DNA of 64,000 nt from Ktedonobacteria bacterium (GCA_027459785.1 DAIDGU010000054.1:1-64000); one strand, 5' to 3'; counted from the stretch's first letter, positions 16,729-26,026 are shown. Program-made: numbers and translations. The notes: generated by a model not told the origin, from the sequence alone.

Positions 16729-18234
16729 ATGCGCGATATCATTTCTGCGCTTGCTGCGCGCTTTCAAGCAGCAGGCCATGAGCTTTTTCTTGTCGGCGGC
16801 ACGGTGCGCGACACTTTGCTAGGCCGCGCCGGTTCGCCGGATATTGATATGACGACGGATGCCCTGCCGGATGCCATCAAACGCATCGTGGCGCAGACGC
16901 ACCCGCGCGCCGTCGTACTCGTCGGCGAACGCTTCGGCACCGTGCGGTTGCATTATGCGGCGGACGGCCCCACCCCCGACCCCTCCCCATCGGAGATGGA
17001 GAGGGGAGGGAACGGCCCCACCCCCGGCCCTTCCCCATCGGCGGATGGAGAGGGGAGGGGACTGGGAGAAGGGGCCGACGATGAGATCATCGTCGAGATC
17101 ACCACATATCGTAGCGAGCAATATAATCCTGATTCGCGGAAGCCGGAGGTGTGCTTCGGCACGAACCTGGCGGATGACCTCGTGCGGCGCGATTTCACGA
17201 TCAACGCGATGGCGCAAAACCCGCTGACCGGCGCGCTCATCGATCCTTTCGGTGGCCAGGCGGATCTGGCGGGGCGGCGCATTCGGGCGGTGGGGGATGA
17301 TCCCGCGCAGCGGTTCGCCGACGATCCTTTGCGCTTGCTCCGTGCGGTGCGGTTCGCCGTGCAACTCGACTTCGCCATCGAGGCGCACACAGCGGCGGCC
17401 ATTGCCGACCAGGCGCCGATGTTGGCGAAGATCAGCAAGGAGCGTATCCGCGACGAGTTCAGCAAGATCCTCGTGTCGCCGCGCCCGATGGCCGGGCTGC
17501 GCCTGGCGGTGGACCTGGGACTGATCCCTTATATCGTGCCGGAGGTGATGGAACTGCGCGGCGTGAGCCAGCGCCCCGCCCACAGCAAGGACGTGTATGA
17601 ACACGTGTTGCGCGTGGTGCAAAATACGCCGCCGCGCCTAGCGACGCGCTGGGCTGGCCTGCTGCACGACATCGCCAAGCCGCGCACGCGCTCGGTGGAA
17701 GACGGCCACGTCCATTTTTTCGGCCACGAAGACGTGGGGGCGCTGATGGCGCGCGACATCTTGAAGCGGCTGAACTTCGATAAGCCCTTCATCGAGCACG
17801 TCGCCCGCCTGGTGAAGCTGCATATGCGCTCGAATGCCTACCAGCCGGACTGGACGGATGGCGCGGTGCGCCGGCTGATGCTGGATGCCGGCGCGGGGCT
17901 GCCTGATCTGCTGGACCTGTCGCGGGCCGATATCACCAGCTATCGCCCGGAAAAGATCTCGCGGGCGGTCGCGCGCGTCAACGAACTGGAAGCCCGCGCC
18001 CGTCACCTGCAAGAAGAGGCGGAGCGTGTCCCCATCAAGAGTCCGCTTGACGGCGTCGAGCTGATGGCGATCTTCGGGCGCGGCCCCGGCCCCTGGCTCA
18101 AGCCGGTGAAAGAGCGCCTGCTGGGCCTGGTCATCGACGGCCAACTCGCGCCGGATGACAAGGCCGGCGCGGAAGCTATCGCCCGCGCGCTGCTGGCGGA
18201 AGAAGCGCCTTCGCAGGGGGAAACAGATAGATAG
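16729..18234 (+). CDS. CCA tRNA nucleotidyltransferase / poly(A)-polymerase family with HD domain
   Basis: 501 residues. Adds or repairs the 3' CCA of tRNA. The class II nucleotidyltransferase head begins at about residue 18 with LVGGTVRDTLLG, then the catalytic SPDIDMTTDALP. A later block, RRDFTINAMAQNP, is followed by the RNA- and SrmB-interacting helical region (FADDPLRLLRAVRFA). A C-terminal HD domain shows LLHDIAKPRT and FFGHEDVGA. Between HYAADG and the EIIVEITTYRSEQ strand, about 36 residues (roughly residues 80-116) are encoded by two family-B repeat copies, inside the catalytic palm. I chose ATG 16729; a TTG at 16690 lies in the putative promoter. Confidence 0.88.
   Translation: MRDIISALAARFQAAGHELFLVGGTVRDTLLGRAGSPDIDMTTDALPDAIKRIVAQTHPRAVVLVGERFGTVRLHYAADGPTPDPSPSEMERGGNGPTPGPSPSADGEGRGLGEGADDEIIVEITTYRSEQYNPDSRKPEVCFGTNLADDLVRRDFTINAMAQNPLTGALIDPFGGQADLAGRRIRAVGDDPAQRFADDPLRLLRAVRFAVQLDFAIEAHTAAAIADQAPMLAKISKERIRDEFSKILVSPRPMAGLRLAVDLGLIPYIVPEVMELRGVSQRPAHSKDVYEHVLRVVQNTPPRLATRWAGLLHDIAKPRTRSVEDGHVHFFGHEDVGALMARDILKRLNFDKPFIEHVARLVKLHMRSNAYQPDWTDGAVRRLMLDAGAGLPDLLDLSRADITSYRPEKISRAVARVNELEARARHLQEEAERVPIKSPLDGVELMAIFGRGPGPWLKPVKERLLGLVIDGQLAPDDKAGAEAIARALLAEEAPSQGETDR
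16966..17063. repeat. Two family-B repeats in frame inside the CCA-adding enzyme gene
   Basis: ggccccacccccgacccctc, ccatcggagatggagagggg, then a second unit ggccccacccccggcccttc and ccatcggcggatggagaggg. They are read as PTPDPSPSEMERGG and PTPGPSPSADGEG. The orientation is opposite to the copies in the YYY gene. Confidence 0.9.
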
Positions 18235-18486
18235 GAGTGCCTGCTTGTCGGGGGCAGGGGCGACCACAAGGAGATCTGGGGCGACCGGCCCCAGGACGAG
18301 GGCGACCACAAGGGTACGCCCCTACAGACCGGATGGCGGGGGGATTGCCTTGTGTTTGCCCTGCCCTGACAGACCAGATGGTGCGATGATCACGGGGGAC
18401 GCGGGGGCGCGATAAATCGCGCCCATACAAAGTCGTGAGGCAGACGGCAAGCAGTGTGGGGCGGATAGGCATGTCCGCCGCCCCGT
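18235..18486. repeat. Intergenic stretch with gcgaccacaagg repeats and a family-C palindrome
   Basis: ggggcgaccacaaggagatc is followed by a near copy, gggcgaccacaagggtacgc (18300-18319). The latter also occurs at 43648-43673 inside a family-A element. A lone family-C palindrome (ggcggataggcatgtccgcc) lies at 18462-18481. No coding potential is convincing in 18235-18650. Confidence 0.6.
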
Positions 18487-18659
18487 TCCCATGTTGCTAG
18501 CATTCATAATGTACAAGATCTAAACCAGTCTGGGATTGTATCATTCTATCTAGCTCGAAAAAGGCGCGTTTGTAGCTTGCCATATCTCCCGCAACCGCGA
18601 TTTGCGTCAGACCGGCGTTATACCCATTGCGGGAAAAGACGGTGGCCATCGAGGCCGGA

Positions 18660-18932
18660 CAGACAGGAATGTCTGTCGTCCGTGGTTAGGGAGAATGTCT
18701 GTCCTCCGAGGAAGCGTGACCGACAGGAATGTCTGTCCTCCGGGGGAGCGTAGCGACAGACAGGAATGTCTGTCCTCCGGGGGAGCGTAGTGACCGACAG
18801 GAATGTCTGTCCTCCGGGGGAGCGTAGCGACAGTCAGAAATGTCTGTCCTCCGGGGGAGCGTAGCGACAGACAGGAATGTCTGTCCTCCGGGGGAGCGTA
18901 GCGACAGTCAGAAATGTCTGTCCTCCGGTACC
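18660..18932. repeat. Tandem array of about eight family-C palindromes
   Basis: The core gacaggaatgtctgtc followed by ctccgggggagcgtagcga recurs at a period of roughly 36-38 bp, with core copies near 18663, 18693, 18722, 18758, 18795, 18834, 18869 and 18908. Some cores read cagaaatgtctgtc. The unit is itself an inverted repeat (gacag/ctgtc), and the material between the cores is repeated too, so this is not a CRISPR array. It lies between the convergent CCA-adding enzyme and dnaX genes. Confidence 0.9.
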
Positions 18933-18985
18933 CCTATTGTTTATCCGCAAAGGGTATTATCCGCTACGCGCAACCAACGGAGGGT

Positions 18986-19031
18986 GCCTGATGGCAACCT
19001 GTGACACCAGATTGGTCACAGGGGATCAGGC
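18986..19031. terminator. Nested hairpin over the dnaX stop codon
   Basis: Outer arms gcctgat (18986-18992) and atcaggc (19025-19031) enclose inner arms cctgtgac (18998-19005) and gtcacagg (19015-19022). The dnaX stop lies in the outer arm. There is no T-run, so a rho-independent terminator is not proven; it could be a 3'-end stabiliser. Confidence 0.4.
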
Positions 19032-21098
19032 GTGGGGACGGCGCACGCCGGTGATGGTGGCGCGGTAGTCGCGTTGCAGCGCCTGCACCAGCGCGTCATG
19101 CTGTGGCTGGGGCGCGGCGGGCGCGCGATGGTCGGGCGTGGGTGGCGCGTCAGGCGGGGCCGCTGGGCGCGGGGGGGCGGCGTGGGCCTCAGTGGGCGGA
19201 TCATCAGGGGTTAGAGCAGCCGGCGGGCGCGGGGAGGTAGCGACAGCATCAGCCGGCGGGCGTGGGGAAGTGCTGGTAGGCGGCGTGGATGAAGGAGCAG
19301 GCGGCGTGAAATCGGGCGTGGGGGCCAGTGGAGCAGCCGGCGTGGCGGGCGTGAGCGCGGCGTAGTTGCCGGCCTCGCTCTGGGGGACAAACTTCACCTG
19401 GCAAAGAACATCCACGCCCTGCTGAATCGACCATACGACGCGCTGGCGGTTCGTGGGCTGGGAAAGCTTTTCGAGATGGAAGGCATGTTCCACGCTGATG
19501 ATGACCGTAATAGGTTCGCCTTCCGTGGCGGCGATGGGTTGCGCGGCGGCCAGCAACGCGGCGATGCTGTGGCTGCTCTGCTTGCAGATCTTTTTGATCA
19601 TCTCCCATTCTTGGACGATCCGGCTAAAAGTGGCATTGACCCCGGCACCATAGTCGGTGGCGACGGCCTCGTGGATCGCCGGGGTGGGCGCGGCTACCGG
19701 CGTGAGCGTTGGCGTTGCGCTCGGCGGTTCTGGCGCTGCCGGCTGGTGGCCGTTGAGATGAGGCGCTGGCTGATGGCCGTTCGTGCTGGGTAACTCCCCG
19801 CCAGGTGTGGCGGGCGCGGGAATGGGTGCGGGCGGCGTGGCCTGCGCGCGGGCGGACGGTGCGGAGGTGATCGGCACCGGCTCATGGGGACGGGCGGGGG
19901 CAGGCGGGGGAGCCACGGGCGCAACGGCACCAGCAGGCGGCGCGGCAGGGGGTGCCGCACTCGGACGGGCGGCGTTTTCGGGCGCGTGAGACGGGTACGT
20001 TCCCTGACGCACGGCCACGCAGTCCAAGAAGGCGAGTTCCAGGGCGAGCTGCGGCACCACCTGCACGCGCGCCCCGGCATCGTTGCGGGCGAAGATGCGG
20101 GCGCACTCGGTCAGCGTTTCCAGCGCGAAGCTGGCGCTGAGCGCCTTCAGGGCGGCGGCGTCTTCCGGGGCGATGTCGAGCAGGGCCACGAGGTCCGCCC
20201 CGGCGCGGGCCAGCATCAATTGCCGCCAGATCTCGGCGATCTGGCTGGCAAGCTGGCGCAAATCGACGCCGGACTGCGCGAAGTCATTGAGGCGATGCAG
20301 GCCGCGCGCTGTGTCGCCCGCCTGGACGAAGGTGACGATCTCGCGCACCAGGGCGGGATCAGCCATGCCCAACATCGCGTGGACGCCAGCGGTGGTGATG
20401 CTATCGCCGCCGAAGGCGCGAGCCTGGTCCAGCAAGCTCAGTGCGTCGCGCATGCCGCCCGCCGCCGCGCGGGCCAGCGCTTCCAGCGCGGCGGGTTCGA
20501 CGCGCATACCTTCTTGCTCGCACACGAAGGCCAGCCGGCTGATGATATCGCGCAGCGCGATGCGGCGGAACTCGAAGTGCTGGCAGCGCGAAACGACGGT
20601 CGCCGGCACCTTGTGCGCCTCGGTCGTGGCCAAAACGAAGATCACATGCGGTGGCGGCTCTTCCAGCGTCTTCAACAGCGCATTGAAGGCTTCCGGGGTG
20701 AGCATATGGCACTCGTCCACTATATAGAGGCGGGTGCTACCGGTGGCGGACATGATGCGCACGCGCTCGCGCAGATCGCGGATTTCGTCGATGCCGCGAT
20801 TGGAGGCGGCGTCGATCTCGAAGACATCGGTGGAACGGCCCTCGGTGATCTCGATGCACGAGAGGCATTCGTTGCAGGGTTCGCCATCGTGGGGGTTGGT
20901 GCAATTGACCATCTTCGCCAGCAGGCGCGCGGTGGACGTTTTGCCGGTGCCGCGCGGGCCACAGAAAAGGTAGGCGTGGGTCAGCCGCTGCTGTGCGACC
21001 GCCTGGCGCAACGTCTGGATGACTGCTTCCTGGCCCACAAGATCGCTGAACGTCTGTGAGCGCCACTTGCGATACAGCGTTTGTGCTTGCTCAGTCAT
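19026..21098 (-). CDS. dnaX: DNA polymerase III subunit gamma/tau
   Basis: 690 residues. Clamp-loader ATPase that loads the beta clamp and organises the replisome. The AAA+ domain has Walker A GPRGTGKT (residues 47-54), a zinc site with Cys 66, 75, 78 and 81, the Walker B/DExx-like YIVDECHML, LLKTLEEPP, and sensor SRCQHF. Domain III follows to about residue 370. It continues into a long Pro/Ala-rich linker (about 370-480), a tau-like domain with LSQPTNRQRVVWSIQQGVD, and a second Pro-rich tail of about 90 residues. ATG 21098 has AGGAG 7 nt upstream. No dnaX frameshift heptamer was recognised, so tau is probably the only product. Confidence 0.93.
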   Translation of the reverse strand: MTEQAQTLYRKWRSQTFSDLVGQEAVIQTLRQAVAQQRLTHAYLFCGPRGTGKTSTARLLAKMVNCTNPHDGEPCNECLSCIEITEGRSTDVFEIDAASNRGIDEIRDLRERVRIMSATGSTRLYIVDECHMLTPEAFNALLKTLEEPPPHVIFVLATTEAHKVPATVVSRCQHFEFRRIALRDIISRLAFVCEQEGMRVEPAALEALARAAAGGMRDALSLLDQARAFGGDSITTAGVHAMLGMADPALVREIVTFVQAGDTARGLHRLNDFAQSGVDLRQLASQIAEIWRQLMLARAGADLVALLDIAPEDAAALKALSASFALETLTECARIFARNDAGARVQVVPQLALELAFLDCVAVRQGTYPSHAPENAARPSAAPPAAPPAGAVAPVAPPPAPARPHEPVPITSAPSARAQATPPAPIPAPATPGGELPSTNGHQPAPHLNGHQPAAPEPPSATPTLTPVAAPTPAIHEAVATDYGAGVNATFSRIVQEWEMIKKICKQSSHSIAALLAAAQPIAATEGEPITVIISVEHAFHLEKLSQPTNRQRVVWSIQQGVDVLCQVKFVPQSEAGNYAALTPATPAAPLAPTPDFTPPAPSSTPPTSTSPRPPADAVATSPRPPAALTPDDPPTEAHAAPPRPAAPPDAPPTPDHRAPAAPQPQHDALVQALQRDYRATITGVRRPHA

Positions 21099-21389
21099 CG
21101 CCCCACTCCTTTTGTTATAGTCATGCTCAGCCCCTCTCTTTATCATATCCGATTATGCGGCACAGTGGCGGCGGCATAGGACTCCTGGCGCGGCGTCAAG
21201 TGACGTATCTCACACATTTCTCGTGCAGAAGAGACTATTGACAGGGCGGTCGAGTTCCGGCATGCTATGGACGAGTTGATCATGCTCATGCGTCCGGTAA
21301 TCGGTGCCGCACGCAGTCCTTGGGAGTATAAGACGAAGCACCGTAGGGACAACAATGGTGCGCAGTGACCTTCGGAAGGGTTTTCGTGA

Positions 21390-23336
21390 ATGCGTTTCAG
21401 AGGCAAGCAACTATTTCTGGTAATCGTCAGCGTGGCGCTGGCATTCGGAGTGCTGGGCGCGCTGACCTACCGCCATATCTTCGCGGCTCCGAAGGTGCCG
21501 CTGCACCCGGTCAGTGTCACGAGCCACACGACGGCGCAAGGCTTCGACGTGTGCGAAGCGCCGGGGCTGGACGTGATGCGCGCGTGGTGGCAGAGTTCAC
21601 CGTATCGGTGGGTCAATATCTATATCGGTGGCATCAACCGTGCCTGCAAAGACGCGCCCTCGCCTGAATGGATCGCGCAAGCGTATGGGATGGGCTGGGG
21701 ACTGGTGCCGACCTATGTGGGCCTGCAAGTGCCGAACCTGTGTTTGGATCCCTCGCTGAACGAGGCGGCGATGGATCTGAACCCCACCACGGCTTTCCAG
21801 CAGGGCCAAGATTCCGCCGGCGACGCGGCGAACGCGATGGCAGCTGAATATCTGGCGCCCGGTACAATCGTGTATGACGATATGGAGTTTTACAACGAGC
21901 CGAATCAGCCGGGGCCATGCGATGCCGCAGTGGTCGCCTATATCAACGGCTGGACGCAAGGGCTGCACAGCCACGGCTATAAGGCGGGCGTCTATATCTC
22001 GGCGGCGAATATCGGACCGCTGACCACCGCCGCCGTCACCGAACCGGACGACGTGTGGATCGTCAGCCGAGGCTATGCGTCGAGCACGGGCGGGTATGCC
22101 AAGAACTGCTCGGTGTATGGCAACACGGCGGTCGGCGACAGCGCATGGCGCGGCCATCGCATCTATCAATATCTCGTCAATAACGGCCAGAGCCTGGACC
22201 ACCCCGAAACCTGGGGCGGCATGACGATGCCGGATATCGACTCGGATTGTGCGGACGGCGATATTGTCGGTCATCTGCCGATTAAACTCGCGCCGGCCTA
22301 TACCTATGTCGGCCAGAACACCGACGGGCGGCTGGCGGTGGCAGCGCGCGGCACGGATGGCCACATCCGCATCGAGACGCAGCAGACACCGAACGGGCTG
22401 TGGGGCGGCTGGCAGGTGCTGCCGGGGACGACCACCTTCGCGGGCGATCCGGCTTTCGGGCAGGAAGACGACGGACGCCTGGCACTCTTCGCGGTCGGCA
22501 CAGACGGCATTCTTTACGAAAACGAGCAGACGACGCCCGGCCAGAATTGGCTTGGCTGGCAACCGCTGGTGGGAACGCAGCACTTCACCGGCACACCGGC
22601 GCTCTCGCGCAACGGCGACGGCACGATGGTGGCGTTCGCCCGCGACACCAGTGGGCAGATCTGGACCGTAGCGCAGCTTCAGCCGAACGGTAGTTGGGCG
22701 AACTGGCAGAAGCTCAGCAGCAAGAGCGCCTTCGTCAGCGATCCTGTGGTCGCGCAGGATAGCGACGGGCGGCTGGAACTTTTCGCGCGCAGCACCAATG
22801 GGCTGATGTGGCTGAACTTCCAGCAATATCCCGGTGGGGGCTGGTTCGGTTGGCTGCCGGTGCAGGTGAAACCGCCGGTGGACTTCGCGGGAACGCCGGC
22901 AACGATCCGCTACGCTGATGGCCGGCTGGCGATCTTCACGCGCGGCAACGACGGCAACATCTGGTTCACCGTGCAAAAGACTCAGGGCGGCATGTGGGGT
23001 GACTGGAGCCGCATGCAACCGCAGTATAGCGCGACGGGCGATCCGGCGGCGGGCATCGACAGCAAAGGCCGTGTGACCCTTGCCGTCACCGGCGCGGACC
23101 ACGATCTGTGGCTGGAAGCGCAACAGGCTGCCGGCACAAACTGGACCGGCTGGCGCAGCCAGAAGTCCGGCCAGAACTTCACGGGCGTGCCGGCGGTGGC
23201 CCACGAGGCCGACGGACGCATGGAGGTCTTCGCGCTCACCAGCGGCGGCGACATGTGGCATGCCTTCCAGGCGACGCCGGGCGGTGCCTGGGGAACTTGG
23301 TCAAACCTGCAAGAGGGCGCGAACTTGCAGCAATAG
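21390..23336 (+). CDS. Secreted DUF1906 (glycoside-hydrolase-like) protein with beta-propeller repeats
   Basis: 648 residues. An N-terminal membrane anchor or signal peptide (about residues 7-27) leads into a DUF1906/Rv2525c-like TIM-barrel domain (about 45-300). That domain starts at GFDVCEAPG and carries acidic residues at IVYDDMEFYN, then GYKAGVYISAAN. From about 305 to the end are seven or so repeats with a W-G/x-W-x-x-L pattern (WGGWQVLPG, WLGWQPLVG, WANWQKLS, WFGWLPV, WGDWSRM, WTGWRSQ, WGTWSNL). These match PLL/tectonin-like propellers that usually bind glycans. ATG 21390 has ggaagg about 9 nt upstream. It probably acts outside the cell on or near the envelope; catalysis is not shown. 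Confidence 0.8.
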   Translation: MRFRGKQLFLVIVSVALAFGVLGALTYRHIFAAPKVPLHPVSVTSHTTAQGFDVCEAPGLDVMRAWWQSSPYRWVNIYIGGINRACKDAPSPEWIAQAYGMGWGLVPTYVGLQVPNLCLDPSLNEAAMDLNPTTAFQQGQDSAGDAANAMAAEYLAPGTIVYDDMEFYNEPNQPGPCDAAVVAYINGWTQGLHSHGYKAGVYISAANIGPLTTAAVTEPDDVWIVSRGYASSTGGYAKNCSVYGNTAVGDSAWRGHRIYQYLVNNGQSLDHPETWGGMTMPDIDSDCADGDIVGHLPIKLAPAYTYVGQNTDGRLAVAARGTDGHIRIETQQTPNGLWGGWQVLPGTTTFAGDPAFGQEDDGRLALFAVGTDGILYENEQTTPGQNWLGWQPLVGTQHFTGTPALSRNGDGTMVAFARDTSGQIWTVAQLQPNGSWANWQKLSSKSAFVSDPVVAQDSDGRLELFARSTNGLMWLNFQQYPGGGWFGWLPVQVKPPVDFAGTPATIRYADGRLAIFTRGNDGNIWFTVQKTQGGMWGDWSRMQPQYSATGDPAAGIDSKGRVTLAVTGADHDLWLEAQQAAGTNWTGWRSQKSGQNFTGVPAVAHEADGRMEVFALTSGGDMWHAFQATPGGAWGTWSNLQEGANLQQ

Positions 23337-23484
23337 TGCCAGCACACGCGCCAATTTGGGGAGTCGGGGCAGTGATGTCCTGGCTCCCTCGGTGTTATTA
23401 GTCGGCACATGGTGTATGATGATAGCGCAAGCGTCGTATGACGCATATCGTTCGCAATAGATCATTGGTTAGAGATAACATAGC

Positions 23485-24276
23485 ATGATCGTTTTCATTT
23501 TCAAGCTCTGCGCGGCACCTGTGCTGATCGGCGGTGTGTCGCTGGCGGGGCGACGGTGGGGGCCGGCGGTGAGTGGTTGGCTGGTGGGTTTGCCGCTGAC
23601 CTCCGCGCCGGTGTTGCTCTTCCTGGCGCTGGAACATGGTGCCTCGGCGGCGGTGCAGGGTGCGCAGGGCGTGCTGATGGGCGGCATTGCGGTGGCCGCC
23701 TTCTGCCTGACGTATAGCCGCGTGGCGCGGCGCTGGCCGTGGTGGGGGGCATTGCCAGCGGCGATGGGCGCTTATTTGCTGACGGCGGGTGTGCTGGGCC
23801 GGCTGGTGCTACCGATTCCGGCGGCGTGCGCGCTGGTGGCAGGGGCGCTGGCGCTGGCGCTGTGGTTGCTGCCGCCGCTGGGGCCGCGCCCGGTGGCCGT
23901 CGTGCCGCCGCGCTGGGATCTGCCGCTGCGGATGGTGCTGGCGACCGGTATCATTCTGCTGCTGACGAGCGTGGTGCCGCTTTTCGGGGCGCATGTGGTC
24001 GGCTTGCTCTCGTCCTTTCCGGCGATGGTGACGATCCTCGGCACGTTCGCGCAACGCCAGCAAGGGCCGGCGGCGGCGGGCGCGATCATGCGCGGGGTGA
24101 TCCTGGGCCTTTTTGGCTTCGCGGCGTTTTACCTGATCATCGGCCTGACGGTTCTGCACTGGGGCGTTGGCCTGGCCTTCCTGGCGGCGACGCTGGTGAC
24201 GCTGGCGGTGCAAGGCGCATCGCTGAGCCTGACACGCCGCGCGCCGGTGGTCGCAGTGCAGCCATGCCCGGAATAG
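23485..24276 (+). CDS. Integral membrane protein of unknown function
   Basis: 263 residues and about eight hydrophobic segments. The two halves look alike: GWLVGLPLTSAPVLLFLALE in the first and HVVGLLSSFPAMVTILGTFA in the second, a pattern that recalls duplicated GlpM-like small membrane proteins. No catalytic motif is visible. ATG 23485 follows a weak site (agagataac). The gene stands alone between the DUF1906 protein and an IS-derived element. Confidence 0.6.
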   Translation: MIVFIFKLCAAPVLIGGVSLAGRRWGPAVSGWLVGLPLTSAPVLLFLALEHGASAAVQGAQGVLMGGIAVAAFCLTYSRVARRWPWWGALPAAMGAYLLTAGVLGRLVLPIPAACALVAGALALALWLLPPLGPRPVAVVPPRWDLPLRMVLATGIILLLTSVVPLFGAHVVGLLSSFPAMVTILGTFAQRQQGPAAAGAIMRGVILGLFGFAAFYLIIGLTVLHWGVGLAFLAATLVTLAVQGASLSLTRRAPVVAVQPCPE

Positions 24277-24341
24277 CGAGGTCGGAGCATGGATCGCTTG
24301 CTAGTGAAATGGTGGTGCGATCTTTTGATGTCTTTTGACAC

Positions 24342-24725
24342 TCCCCCGCTTTCTAAGCGGGGGATTCTTCCCACCCAAGCAGCCCAGCGTTGGCAGAAGG
24401 ACTGATCAGATGCGGATTCTGGCTTGCGCCAGCAACTGGGACGGTTGCCCGCCCCCGCCGTTTGTCAGAACGGACTACGCTTGCCCCCGGTAGTGATGGA
24501 CCAGGGTAGCGGAATAGATGCGCCTACTCTCCCGGTTCAGCGCGCGTCTGAGCGGCGGGCAAGGTACACGAAAGGATCTGCACACGGATCATACCGTCAC
24601 CTCTCTCACGCATCTCTTTTACAACGCCAGGCCGAAAACGGCAATCATGCCGGGGAACAGGGTCGCGTCGTGCGACGGGCCGTTTCATCTCCCGCTTGAA
24701 AGATGAGGGCTTTCACGGCCCATTT
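24342..24725. mobile_element. Non-autonomous IS200/IS605-like element (MITE)
   Basis: The left end carries a 10-bp perfect hairpin, tcccccgctt (24342-24351) and aagcggggga (24355-24364) with a 3-nt loop. This is the subterminal hairpin type of IS200/IS605 ends. The right end is a larger imperfect hairpin: gggccgt (24677-24683) pairs with acggccc (24715-24721), enclosing tcatct/agatga, followed by the typical gagggctttcacgg end. About 385 bp lie between the ends, with no TnpA or TnpB reading frame and no terminal inverted repeats. It explains most of the 24277-24875 gap. Family assignment is by end style only. Confidence 0.55.
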
Positions 24726-24875
24726 CTGTAATTCCCGTTGCGGGTGATGAGTATGGATACAAGAGGACAGCCATTCCTGTCTTTCCGGTCCCGCTGCCCA
24801 CTGTCTTTCTCCGCAAGGGGGTATGATATGGGGGACGGCGCGCAACGATAGCAGTGGGCGGGAAAGAGGCGAACG

Positions 24876-25985
24876 ATGAGTCAGGATGTCACACGGCGTA
24901 AGATCGAACATGTTACGGTGGCGCTGGGCCACGACCTGACCGCGCCCCAGGCGGCAGCTTGGGGCGACATCCGGCTGATGCATCAGGCGCTGCCGGAGGT
25001 GGACCTGGACGAGATCGACACTGGAGCGGACTTCCTGGGCCACCATCTGCGAGCGCCGATCTTCATCTCATCGCTGACGGGCGGGCATGCCGAGGTCGCC
25101 GTCATCAATGCGCGGCTGGCGCGGGCGGCGGAACGTTTCGGCCTGGCAATGGGGGTCGGTAGCCAGCGCGCAGCCCTGGTTGATCCCGCCCTCGCGGCCA
25201 CCTATGCTGTCGTGCGCGAGCAAGCGCCAACCGCGTTCCTGATTGCCAACATCGGTGCGCCCCAGCTCATTCCCCAGGCGCACAAAGCGCCTTTCACGCT
25301 GGATGATGCCCGTCGCGCCGTGGCCATGATTCAGGCGGATGCGCTGGCGGTGCATCTGAATTATCTGCAAGAGGCGGCGCAGCCGGAGGGCGACCGTAAG
25401 GCGCGGGGGGTGCTGGCGGCGCTGGGGGCGATCACGGCGGGCGTGGGCGTGCCGGTACTCGCCAAGGAAACGGGCGCGGGCATCAGCCGCGAGCAGGCGC
25501 TGAAGCTGCGCCAGGCGGGCGTGGCGGCCATCGACGTAGGCGGCGCGGGCGGCAGCAGCATGGCGGCGATGGAGGCGGTGCGCGCGGCGGAACGCGGCGA
25601 CACGCAGGCGCACGCCGTCGGCGAGGTGTACCGTGACTGGGGCATCCCCACACCGATCAGCGTGGTGGAGGCGAGCGTGGCGGAACTGCCGCTCATCGCC
25701 ACCGGCGGCGTGCGCACCGGTCTGGACGCCGCCCGCGCGCTGGCGCTGGGCGCGACGCTCGTCGGCGTCGGCTTCCCCATGCTCAAAGCCGCCAGCCAGG
25801 GTGATGACGCGGTAGACGCCTTCATCACCGGCTTCCTGAATGAACTGCGCGTGGCCCTGCAACTCACCGGCGCGGCTAACCTCGCCGCGCTGCGCGCCGC
25901 GCCCGTCATCATCGGCGGGGCCACGCGCGACTGGCTGGAACTGCGCGGGTTCGCGGCACAGGTGCGCGCCTTCGCGCGCCGCTGA
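24876..25985 (+). CDS. fni: Type 2 isopentenyl-diphosphate delta-isomerase
   Basis: 369 residues. An FMN- and NADPH-dependent enzyme that interconverts IPP and DMAPP for isoprenoid synthesis. The family order is clear: TRRKIEHVTVAL at the start, DLDEIDTGADFLGHHLRAPI, the FMN-binding ISSLTGGH, GLAMGVGSQRAAL, FLIANIGAPQL, ADALAVHLNYLQEAAQPEGD with the metal/substrate residues, VLAKETGAGI, IDVGGAGGSS, and IATGGVRTGLDAARALALGA at the phosphate-binding end. The sequence between the MITE and the ATG contains a possible ribosome site, gggaaagaggcg. A single gene; it suggests a complete isoprenoid pathway elsewhere. Confidence 0.93.
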   Translation: MSQDVTRRKIEHVTVALGHDLTAPQAAAWGDIRLMHQALPEVDLDEIDTGADFLGHHLRAPIFISSLTGGHAEVAVINARLARAAERFGLAMGVGSQRAALVDPALAATYAVVREQAPTAFLIANIGAPQLIPQAHKAPFTLDDARRAVAMIQADALAVHLNYLQEAAQPEGDRKARGVLAALGAITAGVGVPVLAKETGAGISREQALKLRQAGVAAIDVGGAGGSSMAAMEAVRAAERGDTQAHAVGEVYRDWGIPTPISVVEASVAELPLIATGGVRTGLDAARALALGATLVGVGFPMLKAASQGDDAVDAFITGFLNELRVALQLTGAANLAALRAAPVIIGGATRDWLELRGFAAQVRAFARR

Positions 25986-26026
25986 GCGCCCCTGCCAAAG
26001 CGCTCGCCACGCCTATCGGGTGCCAC

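Noticed and set aside
18660..18932. CRISPR array
   Set aside because: The sequence between the repeated cores is itself repeated, so there are no unique spacers, and no cas genes are nearby.
24424..24706. Small proteins inside the IS-like element
   Set aside because: Short frames without ribosome sites or domain features; the region is explained by the element's end structures.
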